6,960 nt of DNA. Origin: Bacillota bacterium (lineage in GTDB: Bacteria; Bacillota; Clostridia; Oscillospirales; Ruminococcaceae). A program made the position numbers and the translations under genes. The stretch spans positions 1 through 6,960 of the forward strand of contig JAEWNU010000205.1 of assembly GCA_023456995.1 (NCBI GenBank), in the 5' to 3' direction. Numbering within the stretch: position 1 is the stretch's first letter; every line of letters begins with the position of its first letter. This document shows positions 1 through 6,143 of the stretch, piece after piece. The notes below the pieces were generated by a model. It did no database searches. It saw only the letters and a program-made list of their open reading frames with translations, and was not told where the DNA came from.

Positions 1-35
1 AGTCAGTCCCGTTATGACCACTTCGATACCGCTCC
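1..35 (-). tRNA. 5' part of a tRNA gene, probably tRNA-Ser (cut by window edge)
   Basis: Read on the minus strand from 35, the sequence fits the 5' half of a class II tRNA. It shows a seven-base acceptor strand GGAGCGG, then TA at positions 8-9. A D-arm follows with the conserved A14, GTGGT and A21 pattern, closed by a TCG/CGG stem. Last come the start of the anticodon stem (ACTGA) and the loop bases C32 and U33. The window ends just before the anticodon, so the decoded codon cannot be read. The GGAG acceptor start and the AAGTGGTCATAACGG D-arm are typical of clostridial serine tRNAs. Another class II tRNA is possible but less likely. A strong promoter lies about 95 nt upstream on the same strand. 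Confidence 0.82.
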
Positions 36-52
36 GTATTAAGTTAGGGCAG

Positions 53-113
53 ACATATTACCGCTGCTTTGCTCGTTTTGCTCAAAAAACCAAAAGCATA
101 TGACCTAATATGT
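53..113 (-). other. Possible nested hairpin in the tRNA leader RNA
   Basis: Three nested complementary pairs occur within the leader: 53-60 with 106-113 (8 bp, acatatta/taatatgt), 66-70 with 93-97 (gcttt/aaagc), and 75-79 with 86-90 (gtttt/aaaac). Together they could fold most of the leader into one interrupted AU-rich stem ending about 18 nt before the tRNA. The individual helices are weak. It might aid 5' processing of the precursor or may simply reflect AT-rich sequence. Confidence 0.3.
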
Positions 114-181
114 TCAACCAACGCCTAAACATTATAGCTCAATACAAATAAAAAGTCAATCATAAACGTGCAAAGCAGCGG
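61..181. repeat. 12-nt perfect inverted repeat flanking the tRNA promoter
   Basis: Bases 61-72 (ccgctgctttgc) are the exact reverse complement of 170-181 (gcaaagcagcgg), with 97 nt between the arms. One arm lies upstream of the -35 box and the other inside the tRNA leader. Only a transcript reading through from metH would contain both arms; one started at the local promoter would lack the 170-181 arm. No T-tract follows the second arm in the minus-strand direction, so it does not look like an ordinary intrinsic terminator. The function is unknown. Confidence 0.6.
131..159 (-). promoter_or_regulatory. Near-consensus sigma-A promoter driving the tRNA gene
   Basis: On the minus strand the -35 box TTGACT occupies 159..154 and the -10 box TATAAT occupies 136..131, with an ideal 17-nt AT-rich spacer between them. 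This is one base from perfect consensus. The predicted transcription start is near 125-123, which leaves a leader of about 90 nt before the tRNA at 35. The promoter begins 38 nt past the metH stop codon. Strong, unregulated-looking promoters of this kind are common for stable RNA genes, which agrees with the downstream tRNA. Confidence 0.82.
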
Positions 182-197
182 CAGTAGTATAAATCAA

Positions 198-2570
198 TTA
201 TGAGCCAAAAACGGCTTTTGCAGCCGAAACTGTGGCAGAAGCATCTTTCGCGTAATAATGTGCGCCTATGGCGGAGGCATAGTCCGCGGTAAGAACCGCG
301 CCACCAACCACCACACGGCAGTCAGGGCATTGTGCATGAAGTAGTTTAATCGTTTCTTCCATAGCGGGCAGCGTGGTAGTCATCAAGGCAGAAAGACCGC
401 ACAGCGTGGCTTTGGCTGACTTAACTGCCTCAACAACTGCTGCGGGGGGGACGTCGCGCCCTAAGTCGATGATACGATAGCCGTAGTTTTCCAGCACGGC
501 GCGCACGATATTCTTGCCGATATCATGAATATCGCCCTGAACTGTTGCCAGCACAATAGTGCCATGGTCAGCCTGTTCGCTTTTAGATGCTGCAATTTGT
601 TCACGCACCACATCAAAGGCAGCCTTGGCCGCACCCGCTGAGCGGATAAGCTGGGGCAAAAAGATTTCATTTTTCTCATAGCGCTTGCCTACATCATCGA
701 GAACTGGAATGAGAATGTGCGCAATGAGCGTTTCAGGCGTAGTGGATTCCAGCAAACTGCGCGCAGCCTGAGCGGCCTGCTGCACTAAACCGGCGTGGAT
801 AGCCGCAGCGACATCACTCTGCACACTCTTATCCGGAGTGGCAGCAATGAGAGGCTGTGCCGTCGTCTGCGCAAAACGGCTGATATAATCCTCGCCGTTA
901 GCATCATAGCCAAACAACATGCGGAATACCGAAAGTGCCTCCATCATGCCGGCATCGGCGGGGTTGATAATCGAAAGGTTAAGTCCCGCCTGTAACGCCA
1001 ACGTAAAAAATGTGCGATTGACAAGGTCCCGACGGGGCAGACCAAAGGAGACATTTGAAACCCCCAGCGCAGTTTTGATTCCCAGCGCATGTACGCGGCG
1101 TACTGCCTCAAGCGTTATTTCCGCATTTCGCTGGTCGGCGCCAACCGTCATTGTCAGACAGTCGATGATAACATCTTCGCGGGGAATGCCCGCTTGTTCA
1201 CAGCGTGCAATAATTTTCTTGGCGATCTCCACACGCCCCTCGGCTGTTTCCGGGATGCCGCTTTCATCCAGTGTAAGACCGACAACCGCCGCACCGTATT
1301 TTTTAACAACTGGTAGCAACCGGTCTAAAATTTCATCCTTGCCGTTGACTGAGTTGACGAGGGCGCGACCATTGTACACCCTTAAACCAGCCTCAATTGC
1401 GTCGGGGTTGGAAGAATCAATCTGCAGTGGCAACGGGCATACGGACTGAATGGCCTTTACGACCTTAGCCATCATAGCAGGCTCGTCTATTCCGGGCAAG
1501 CCGACGTTGACGTCGAGAATTTGTGCGCCGTCCTCCTGCTGGGCAACAGCCTGGCGCAAAATATAGCCCATGTCAGAATCGGCCAGTGCCTGTTTAAGCA
1601 GCTTTTTGCCGGTTGGATTCAACCGTTCACCAATGACGATTGGTGCATCAAGCCAAACCGAAACAGTGGACGAACAGGTGGCACACGGAACGGTTTTAGG
1701 CGCGGAAGTTGGCACCATAGCGTTTGTTGTATGGGTAAGTTCTAAGATATATTCCGGCGTGGTGCCGCAACAACCGCCCACAACCGACGCGCCGCAGGTA
1801 ATCAAGGTACGCATGCCGTCCGCAAACTGTTCGGCGGATAAATCGTAGCCACCACCCGCGTTGGGCAGTCCAGCGTTTGGCTTTACGGCGATTGGCAGTC
1901 GCGTCCAGCGGCGCAACTCAGTGATGATCTTGCCTAATTGTAGCGGCCCCACCGAACAGTTGACGCCGATTACATCGGCGCCATGGCCTTCTAATGTCAA
2001 TGCCATAGAGGGAATATCACAGCCGGTAAAGGTTCTGCCACCCGCCTCAAAGGTCATGGTCACCATCACGGGCAAGTCGCTGCATTCCTTGGCAGCCAGC
2101 AAAGCAGCCTTGGCTTCGTAGACATCCATCATTGTCTCAATGGCGATCAAGTCCACGCCTGCCTTCACACCTGCCCTGACCTGTTCAGCGAAGAGTTCAA
2201 CGGCTTGCTCAAAGGGCATGGTGCCCAGTGGTTCCAAAAGTTCTCCTAACGGGCCGATGTCGAGTGCCACCATGCCATCAAAGGGGGTGGCTGCACGTCT
2301 GGCACAGTCTACAGCCGCTGAAATCACGTCGTCAACGCTATAGCCGGTGCCTTCCAGTTTAGGTGCACTGGCTGAAAAAGTGTTAGTAAAAACGAGATGA
2401 CTGCCCGCCTTAAAGTAAGCGGCATGAATATCTTCAATGACCTTAGGGGCAGTGATGCACAGCAGCGATGGGTTTTCACCCGGATTAAGCCCTGAACGCT
2501 GCAGCATAGTGCCCATGGCACCGTCGGTGAAGATAATCTGGTTATTTAGCGCCTCTAAAAAACGGTTCAT
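198..2570 (-). CDS. metH: Cobalamin-dependent methionine synthase, short form without reactivation domain
   Basis: The enzyme transfers a methyl group from 5-methyltetrahydrofolate through cob(I)alamin to homocysteine, making methionine and tetrahydrofolate in the cytoplasm. The product is 790 residues. The homocysteine domain (about 10-285) contains TDGAMGT and the zinc ligands Cys205 (GVNCS), Cys267 and Cys268 (GGCCGT). The pterin-binding domain (about 308-565) contains IGERLNPTG, DGAQILDVN, QIDSSNP and NSVNG. A four-helix cap follows (about 580-660, with EIFLPQL). The Rossmann cobalamin domain carries DxHxxG at Asp680, His682 and Gly685, with His682 as the lower axial cobalt ligand, then Ser727 and the GG at 756-757. 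It stops there, whereas E. coli MetH (about 1227 residues) continues into an AdoMet-binding reactivation domain; the gene just upstream supplies that part. The ATG at 2570 is chosen because homology begins there and a GAAAGG site precedes it. An unusual CxxC pair (Cys296, Cys299) lies in the linker between the first two domains. Confidence 0.96.
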   Translation of the reverse strand: MNRFLEALNNQIIFTDGAMGTMLQRSGLNPGENPSLLCITAPKVIEDIHAAYFKAGSHLVFTNTFSASAPKLEGTGYSVDDVISAAVDCARRAATPFDGMVALDIGPLGELLEPLGTMPFEQAVELFAEQVRAGVKAGVDLIAIETMMDVYEAKAALLAAKECSDLPVMVTMTFEAGGRTFTGCDIPSMALTLEGHGADVIGVNCSVGPLQLGKIITELRRWTRLPIAVKPNAGLPNAGGGYDLSAEQFADGMRTLITCGASVVGGCCGTTPEYILELTHTTNAMVPTSAPKTVPCATCSSTVSVWLDAPIVIGERLNPTGKKLLKQALADSDMGYILRQAVAQQEDGAQILDVNVGLPGIDEPAMMAKVVKAIQSVCPLPLQIDSSNPDAIEAGLRVYNGRALVNSVNGKDEILDRLLPVVKKYGAAVVGLTLDESGIPETAEGRVEIAKKIIARCEQAGIPREDVIIDCLTMTVGADQRNAEITLEAVRRVHALGIKTALGVSNVSFGLPRRDLVNRTFFTLALQAGLNLSIINPADAGMMEALSVFRMLFGYDANGEDYISRFAQTTAQPLIAATPDKSVQSDVAAAIHAGLVQQAAQAARSLLESTTPETLIAHILIPVLDDVGKRYEKNEIFLPQLIRSAGAAKAAFDVVREQIAASKSEQADHGTIVLATVQGDIHDIGKNIVRAVLENYGYRIIDLGRDVPPAAVVEAVKSAKATLCGLSALMTTTLPAMEETIKLLHAQCPDCRVVVGGAVLTADYASAIGAHYYAKDASATVSAAKAVFGS

Positions 2571-2574
2571 GGAA

Positions 2575-3270
2575 TCAGCCTTTCGTTTTGGTTTTACTAT
2601 AAGGGCAGCGTTCCGCCATAGTGCAGGTAGAACAGCCCGGTGTTGTGGAAGAAGTTGTGGCGGTTGCTGTGGCCTCGTCAATATCTTTAATTCCAATAAT
2701 GGCGGTGACGGATTTTATTGGGGAAAGCAACAGCGAACTACCGACCGTAAGCCCGAGCAGGCGCCGCGCATCCAACAGTTCGAGCAGCTTGGGCTGCAGT
2801 GACAGCGGCAGATCGCCATAGCCCGGCGAAAAGCGGAAAGTCACAGCATGTGGCTCCGATAACAACTGCGCGCGCCCTCGCTCAGTGGCGTGGTCTGCCA
2901 AATCCTCAATTGCAGTCGTTGCACAGGCATCCAGCAGAAGCGCCTGATAGGGGCTGGACTGACCCAAAATCGAGATATGACGATCCACTGCAAAACCAAG
3001 TGTGACGGCTAAAAGCATGCATTGGTTACAGCCCTCTAAATGGCGTTCGATGGCTGTTCCAGGCAAAGAAAGTCCGCCGCAAACCAGCTGACTCTCGTCC
3101 TGACGGCAAAGCGGGAGAACAACCGCCGCCGCGGCAGGCGCAGCGAGGGCCAAAATTTTGTCAGCGGCCGCAGTTAGATCACCTGAAAGGGATGCGTCCT
3201 CGCGGCTTCTCAAATACCGGAGTGCCTCACTTTTATCAATTGCAAGCGGGCGGGTAAGGGACAGTCTCAC
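2575..3270 (-). CDS. Stand-alone methionine synthase reactivation (activation-domain) protein
   Basis: This 231-residue protein matches the stand-alone version of the C-terminal activation domain of MetH. That domain binds AdoMet and, with an electron donor, remethylates cobalamin that has oxidised to the inactive Co(II) state. Recognisable segments are HLEGCNQCMLLAVTLG (77-92), SPYQALLLDA (106-115), RFSPGYGDLP (146-155), LQPKLLELLDA (158-168) and LLSPIKSVTAIIG (181-193). The RFSPGYGD stretch corresponds to the AdoMet-binding RxxPGY motif of MetH. A Thr/Ala-rich low-complexity linker (about 199-211) precedes a C-terminal Cys triad (Cys213, Cys216, Cys222, CxxC-x5-C), a feature of these stand-alone proteins that could bind a metal or cluster. 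It starts with GTG inside the metF stop (GTGA overlap at 3267-3270), behind only a weak GGGGG ribosome site. It ends 4 nt before metH. A stand-alone partner of this kind is known beside MetH in Thermotoga maritima and many Clostridia. Confidence 0.9.
   Translation of the reverse strand: MRLSLTRPLAIDKSEALRYLRSREDASLSGDLTAAADKILALAAPAAAAVVLPLCRQDESQLVCGGLSLPGTAIERHLEGCNQCMLLAVTLGFAVDRHISILGQSSPYQALLLDACATTAIEDLADHATERGRAQLLSEPHAVTFRFSPGYGDLPLSLQPKLLELLDARRLLGLTVGSSLLLSPIKSVTAIIGIKDIDEATATATTSSTTPGCSTCTMAERCPYSKTKTKG
2579..2584 (-). promoter_or_regulatory. Ribosome binding site that fixes the metH start
   Basis: GAAAGG on the minus strand at 2584..2579 sits 8 nt before the ATG at 2570. It overlaps the last codons of the reactivation gene, whose TGA stop (2577..2575) falls inside the spacer. 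It supports the 2570 start over an in-frame ATG at 2696, which would add 42 residues with no MetH similarity inside the neighbouring gene. Confidence 0.65.
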
Positions 3271-4154
3271 AGCGCGCCCCCATTGGCTGAAGCCAGAATG
3301 TTCGCAATGCTTTTGTGAACAGTTTCAGCAATGACCGGATTATTCATAGTATAAAGGTGCACGCCCGAAACGCCGCTGGCAATCAGGTCGATGATCTGTT
3401 CGGTGGCATAACACAGCCCTGCGTCAAACAGCGCCTGTGGATTATCGCCGTAGCGTGCCATAATTTTGGCGAATTTCTGGGGCAGCTTAGCGCCACAGAG
3501 CGATACCATGCGCTCAATCTGCTTAGCGTTAACCACGGGCATAATACCAGCCTGAATCGGCACCTTAATATTTTCTTTATCACACAGCTCAGCCATGCGC
3601 AAAAAGTCCTCATTATCAAAGAAAAGCTGTGAAACAAGGTGGGACGCGCCCAGTGCAACCTTTTCTTTGAGATATTTAATATCCTGCTCTACGTTGTCGC
3701 TGTCGGGGTGACCTTCGGGGTAACAAGCCGCAGCAATATCAAACCCGCCGCGCGCGCTGATGTGCGCGATAAGGTCGGTTGCATATGAAAAATGCGATGA
3801 GGGGTCTGCCTCAGGCACGCGGTCGCCTCGCAGAGCCAGAACGTTTTCAACTTTTTCCTTTTCGAGAGCATCCAGCATCGCATCAACCTGACTACGGGTG
3901 GAATTAATGCAGGTCAAATGAGCCAATGGCGTAATACCGCAGATGTTTTGTATGTGGGATACAAGCGCACAGGTGACCTGCTGCTGTGCCTGAGAACCGC
4001 CGGCGCCGTAGGTAACACTGATGTAATCGGGCTTTAGTGAGGAGAGACGATCCATTGTGGCATAAAGGCTTTCGACAGGTCGGTCGCGCTTGGGCGGGAA
4101 GATCTCCAGCGAAAAGGTCAGTGGTTTGTTTTGGCAAATTTCAGAAATTTTCAT
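3267..4154 (-). CDS. metF: 5,10-methylenetetrahydrofolate reductase
   Basis: MetF is a cytoplasmic FAD enzyme that reduces 5,10-methylene-THF to 5-methyl-THF, the methyl donor for the downstream MetH. The product is 295 residues, the normal length for the bacterial single-domain TIM barrel, with no AdoMet-inhibited regulatory domain of the eukaryotic kind. Visible family motifs are SLEIFPPK (15-22; Glu17 matches the catalytic Glu28 of E. coli), VTYGAGG (47-53), HLTC (79-82), LRGD (108-111; Asp111 matches E. coli Asp120 near the flavin), YPEGHP (145-150), QLFFD (176-180), GIMPV (203-207) and HLYTMN (266-271). The ATG at 4154 follows AGGAG by 8 nt, and the family N-terminus begins there; an upstream in-frame ATG at 4208 is rejected. 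The start overlaps the cupin stop (ATGA, 4151-4154) and the stop overlaps the reactivation gene start (GTGA), so all three are probably translationally coupled. The electron donor cannot be told from sequence. Confidence 0.96.
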   Translation of the reverse strand: MKISEICQNKPLTFSLEIFPPKRDRPVESLYATMDRLSSLKPDYISVTYGAGGSQAQQQVTCALVSHIQNICGITPLAHLTCINSTRSQVDAMLDALEKEKVENVLALRGDRVPEADPSSHFSYATDLIAHISARGGFDIAAACYPEGHPDSDNVEQDIKYLKEKVALGASHLVSQLFFDNEDFLRMAELCDKENIKVPIQAGIMPVVNAKQIERMVSLCGAKLPQKFAKIMARYGDNPQALFDAGLCYATEQIIDLIASGVSGVHLYTMNNPVIAETVHKSIANILASANGGAL

Positions 4155-4489
4155 GGTCGGTTCTCCTGTGTCATAGTTTGATTGAAGCGTCCGAATATGC
4201 AAAGCCAAACGCAGGGTGGGGTGTGCCCGGTCGCTTCAACACGGTGCTTTAAATGTGCGGGAATAAATAGCATGTCGCCGGCGTTTAGAAAAACCTGACA
4301 ATGTTCAAAGCTTAGCAGTGCACTGCCAGAAAGCAGAAAGACCAGCTCATCTTCGGTTTGATCATACCAAAAATTATCGGGAGAACAATGCCCCTGCGAT
4401 ACAATGCGCTCTACTCGGAAGCAGTCGAATGACGCAAGCTGCTGGAAAAATTCTTCCGAAGTTTTTTCGGGGATTGAAAACAAATTCAT
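4151..4489 (-). CDS. Small single-domain cupin protein of unknown function
   Basis: A 112-residue protein with a single cupin beta-barrel, probably cytoplasmic (no signal peptide or membrane segment). The family signature is clear: RIVSQGH (28-34), FWYDQ.EDELVFLLSG (40-55), a degenerate first cupin motif, and GDMLFIPAHLKHRVEAT (71-87), the second motif with Pro77, His79 and His82. In this subgroup the usual HxH of motif 1 is replaced by the Asp/Gln/Glu-rich WYDQ..EDE segment. A metal site using Gln44 or Glu48 with His82 is possible but inferred. The start at 4489 is chosen because AGAGGG lies 6 nt upstream and similarity begins there. Relatives usually end soon after a WLAVHY-like strand; here VWLCIF (94-99) is followed by about a dozen probably unconserved residues that also encode the metF ribosome site. 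Its position, coupled to metF, hints at a link to one-carbon or sulfur metabolism, but no substrate can be named. Confidence 0.85.
   Translation of the reverse strand: MNLFSIPEKTSEEFFQQLASFDCFRVERIVSQGHCSPDNFWYDQTEDELVFLLSGSALLSFEHCQVFLNAGDMLFIPAHLKHRVEATGHTPPCVWLCIFGRFNQTMTQENRP
4163..4167 (-). promoter_or_regulatory. Ribosome binding site of metF, inside the cupin gene
   Basis: AGGAG on the minus strand at 4167..4163 lies 8 nt before the metF ATG at 4154. It is embedded in the last codons of the cupin gene (the Gln-Glu-Asn of its C-terminus), so this stretch serves both as coding sequence and as the metF translation signal. Confidence 0.8.
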
Positions 4490-4495
4490 GGCATA

Positions 4496-4500
4496 CCCTC
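4496..4500 (-). promoter_or_regulatory. Ribosome binding site of the cupin gene, touching the upstream stop codon
   Basis: GAGGG on the minus strand at 4500..4496 lies 6 nt before the ATG at 4489. Its first G is the last base of the TAG stop (4502..4500) of the ChrB-domain gene, so termination and re-initiation are very close. The site supports the 4489 start over an upstream in-frame ATG at 4588. Confidence 0.65.
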
Positions 4501-5027
4501 TATTTATCAATATGCAGCATAGCGGCAAATTCCGCTGGCAAATTGCGCAAGGTATCAAATAATGTTCCGACCGCCTGTTCAAACTCATCTGCCTGACGCT
4601 TCATCACATCGGTAGAAGACTTTCTTATAATATTCAGCTTTTTATCTAATGCTTTTTCAATGTCCGCGCGAACATCCGGGTCGGAAGTTTTTTTCATGCG
4701 CTCCATCAGATCAGTGCACTCCTTCAGGATATCACGCAGATCATCCTCATCCGCCCGAATGAAACGGCGGCGCATTTCTTCGTTTTCAGCGGGGTTAATG
4801 AAGTTCATCTCAAGAAGTACCGCATCGCCCGAAAAGCTCTGTATTTTTTTTCGCAAAGCATCCAGCGCGGCTAAACTCTCTTTGTCGTTGGGTAAAAGAG
4901 CCATGCCGGGACGCAGGGCCTGCGCGTGTAGAGCGCGCAGCTTACGCCAGACGAATACGCGGGCCTTTGTGGGGGTGGCGGGAACCGAATATACAAGCGC
5001 GATCCATTCTGTTTTGGCAGACGGCAT
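4500..5027 (-). CDS. ChrB N-terminal-domain protein, single domain (role unknown)
   Basis: A 175-residue protein whose first ~75 residues resemble the N-terminal domain of ChrB, the regulator/accessory protein of chromate resistance. The pattern is WIALVYSVPATPTKARVFVW (8-27), then RKLRALHAQALRPGMALLP (28-46), and a segment ending in GDAVLLEM (67-74). In ChrB-type proteins the matching stretch is a W-hydrophobic-SLP-x-RVxxWRxLxxLGA-x-VLP strand-helix-strand unit. The C-terminal half (about 80-160) is highly charged and should be helical, perhaps a coiled coil. The ChrB C-terminal domain is absent and no chrA transporter is near, so a chromate role is unlikely. No signal peptide or membrane segment is visible. 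A strong GGGGAGGG site precedes the ATG. It lies 33 nt after hemW and 10 nt before the cupin, as part of the same operon. The domain match is by eye; its biochemical role is not known to me. Confidence 0.75.
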   Translation of the reverse strand: MPSAKTEWIALVYSVPATPTKARVFVWRKLRALHAQALRPGMALLPNDKESLAALDALRKKIQSFSGDAVLLEMNFINPAENEEMRRRFIRADEDDLRDILKECTDLMERMKKTSDPDVRADIEKALDKKLNIIRKSSTDVMKRQADEFEQAVGTLFDTLRNLPAEFAAMLHIDK

Positions 5028-5036
5028 CTGTTGTTT

Positions 5037-5044
5037 CCCTCCCC
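5037..5044 (-). promoter_or_regulatory. Strong ribosome binding site of the ChrB-domain gene
   Basis: GGGGAGGG on the minus strand at 5044..5037 is 9 nt before the ATG at 5027. It lies in the 33-nt spacer after hemW, the longest gap in the operon. The same spacer contains the palindrome tttttaaaaa, which has no GC stem and so is not a terminator. Confidence 0.7.
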
Positions 5045-5060
5045 AGTGTTTTTAAAAATC

Positions 5061-6143
5061 CTATAGCAGAGCGGCAATTACCGAATTAGAAAGCAAAAAT
5101 CCCTGTGTAGTCAGTGAAATGCCCACGTCGCTTATGGTGAGCAGTCCGGCGCTTTTAAGCGGCGGCGCCTTTTCCTTTATCCGGCCGGCAAATTTCGCTG
5201 AAAAGGCATCAAAGCGAATGCCCTCGCTCAAGCGCAGTCCTAGCATCAGGCGCTCATCCTCATCGCCGCCCAGACCGTCATCAACGGTGATGTCCCACGG
5301 GTTTTCCGCGGTTGTAAAAGCAGTAAAATTTCGCGGGAAATAAAACCGTCTGCCGTTATAAAAAGAATGGGCTGCGGGACCGATGCCCAGATAAGGCTGA
5401 CAGCGCCAATATTTTAAATTGTGTAAGCTTTGCGCGCTTTCATTTTTTGAAAAGTTTGAAATTTCATACTGGGCAAAACCGTACTGATGACAGCTCTCCA
5501 CCATTTTAAGATAACAATCGGCGGCAAAATCCTCGTCCGGGTCGGCATAGCGTTTGGCAAAAAAAGTGCCCGACTCAATTTTCAAAAGATAAGCCGATAG
5601 ATGGTCAATTGGCAGAGTTGCCAGTGACTTGATAGAAGTGCCGATTTCTTCAATCCGCTGTCCAGGTACTGCCAGCATCAGATCAGCCGAGATGTGTTTA
5701 AAGCCCGCGCGGCTTGCCGCTAAAATCATTTCTGCCGCACGTTCAGCAGAATGCCGGCGACCCAGCGTATGCAACGTCTCGTCATTCATCGACTGTACGC
5801 CGAACGAAATTCGGTTAAATCCGCCCTCGGCCAATTGGCGTAAAAACGGCTCATCCACCGCGCAGGGGTTCGCCTCTATGGTCACTTCAGCCGGATCTTT
5901 ACCAAAGCGGTCTTTGACCGCATTTAATAGCGTGATCAAACGCTCCGCGCCTAATAAAACTGGGGTTCCGCCACCAAAATAGATGGTATCGGCTTTTAGC
6001 GTGCCATTAAATCCATCTGTTGCTTTGAGCATCGCGGCGAGATACCGATCATAGTCCGCAGCGGCGCCGCGTTGCGAATAAAAATCACAATAAGGGCATT
6101 TGGCGGCGCAGAATGGGACGTGCAGATAAACGCCCCCGGTCAT
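5061..6143 (-). CDS. hemW: Radical SAM heme chaperone HemW
   Basis: HemW is a radical-SAM-fold protein that binds heme and delivers it to client proteins. It was long annotated as oxygen-independent coproporphyrinogen oxidase HemN. The 360-residue product is full length. The 4Fe-4S cluster motif CxxxCxxC is at Cys12, Cys16 and Cys19, followed by Asp-Phe. The fourth Cys of true HemN (CxxxCxxCxC) is replaced by Phe21, which argues for HemW. Other motifs are FGGGTP (56-61, AdoMet binding), TIEANP (88-93), RISFGVQS (111-118), LGRRH (127-131), YEISNFS (226-232), the HemW-typical HNLKYW (241-246) and [11 protein letters not shown] (251-261). The C-terminal region contains [10 protein letters not shown] (296-305) and ends [13 protein letters not shown], usual for the family. 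The start overlaps the lepA stop (ATGA, 6140-6143) with no clear Shine-Dalgarno sequence upstream, so translation probably depends on coupling to lepA. The lepA-hemW pair is a classic Firmicute arrangement. Confidence 0.95.
   Translation of the reverse strand: MTGGVYLHVPFCAAKCPYCDFYSQRGAAADYDRYLAAMLKATDGFNGTLKADTIYFGGGTPVLLGAERLITLLNAVKDRFGKDPAEVTIEANPCAVDEPFLRQLAEGGFNRISFGVQSMNDETLHTLGRRHSAERAAEMILAASRAGFKHISADLMLAVPGQRIEEIGTSIKSLATLPIDHLSAYLLKIESGTFFAKRYADPDEDFAADCYLKMVESCHQYGFAQYEISNFSKNESAQSLHNLKYWRCQPYLGIGPAAHSFYNGRRFYFPRNFTAFTTAENPWDITVDDGLGGDEDERLMLGLRLSEGIRFDAFSAKFAGRIKEKAPPLKSAGLLTISDVGISLTTQGFLLSNSVIAALL

Noticed and set aside
919..1449. Plus-strand open frame of 176 codons inside metH
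   Set aside because: It is antisense to strongly conserved MetH pterin-domain coding sequence, resembles no family, and is typical of a shadow frame.
2571..2696. In-frame upstream extension of metH to an ATG at 2696
   Set aside because: The extra 42 residues have no MetH-like content, lie wholly within the reactivation gene, and lack a ribosome site, while the 2570 ATG has one.
4155..4208. Longer metF start at 4208
   Set aside because: The added 18 residues are not MetF-like and the AGGAG site points to the ATG at 4154.
4490..4588. Longer cupin start at 4588
   Set aside because: The extension overlaps the ChrB-domain gene by almost 90 bases, is not cupin-like, and a ribosome site marks the 4489 start.
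4660..5055. Plus-strand open frame of 131 codons opposite the ChrB-domain gene
   Set aside because: Its Ser/Arg-rich composition is what results from reading the complement of a charged gene; no homology or ribosome site was seen.
5064..5105. Possible internal promoter before the ChrB-domain gene (TGC-TATAGG at the end of hemW)
   Set aside because: The -10 match is poor and no -35 element lies at 16-18 nt, so I do not call it.
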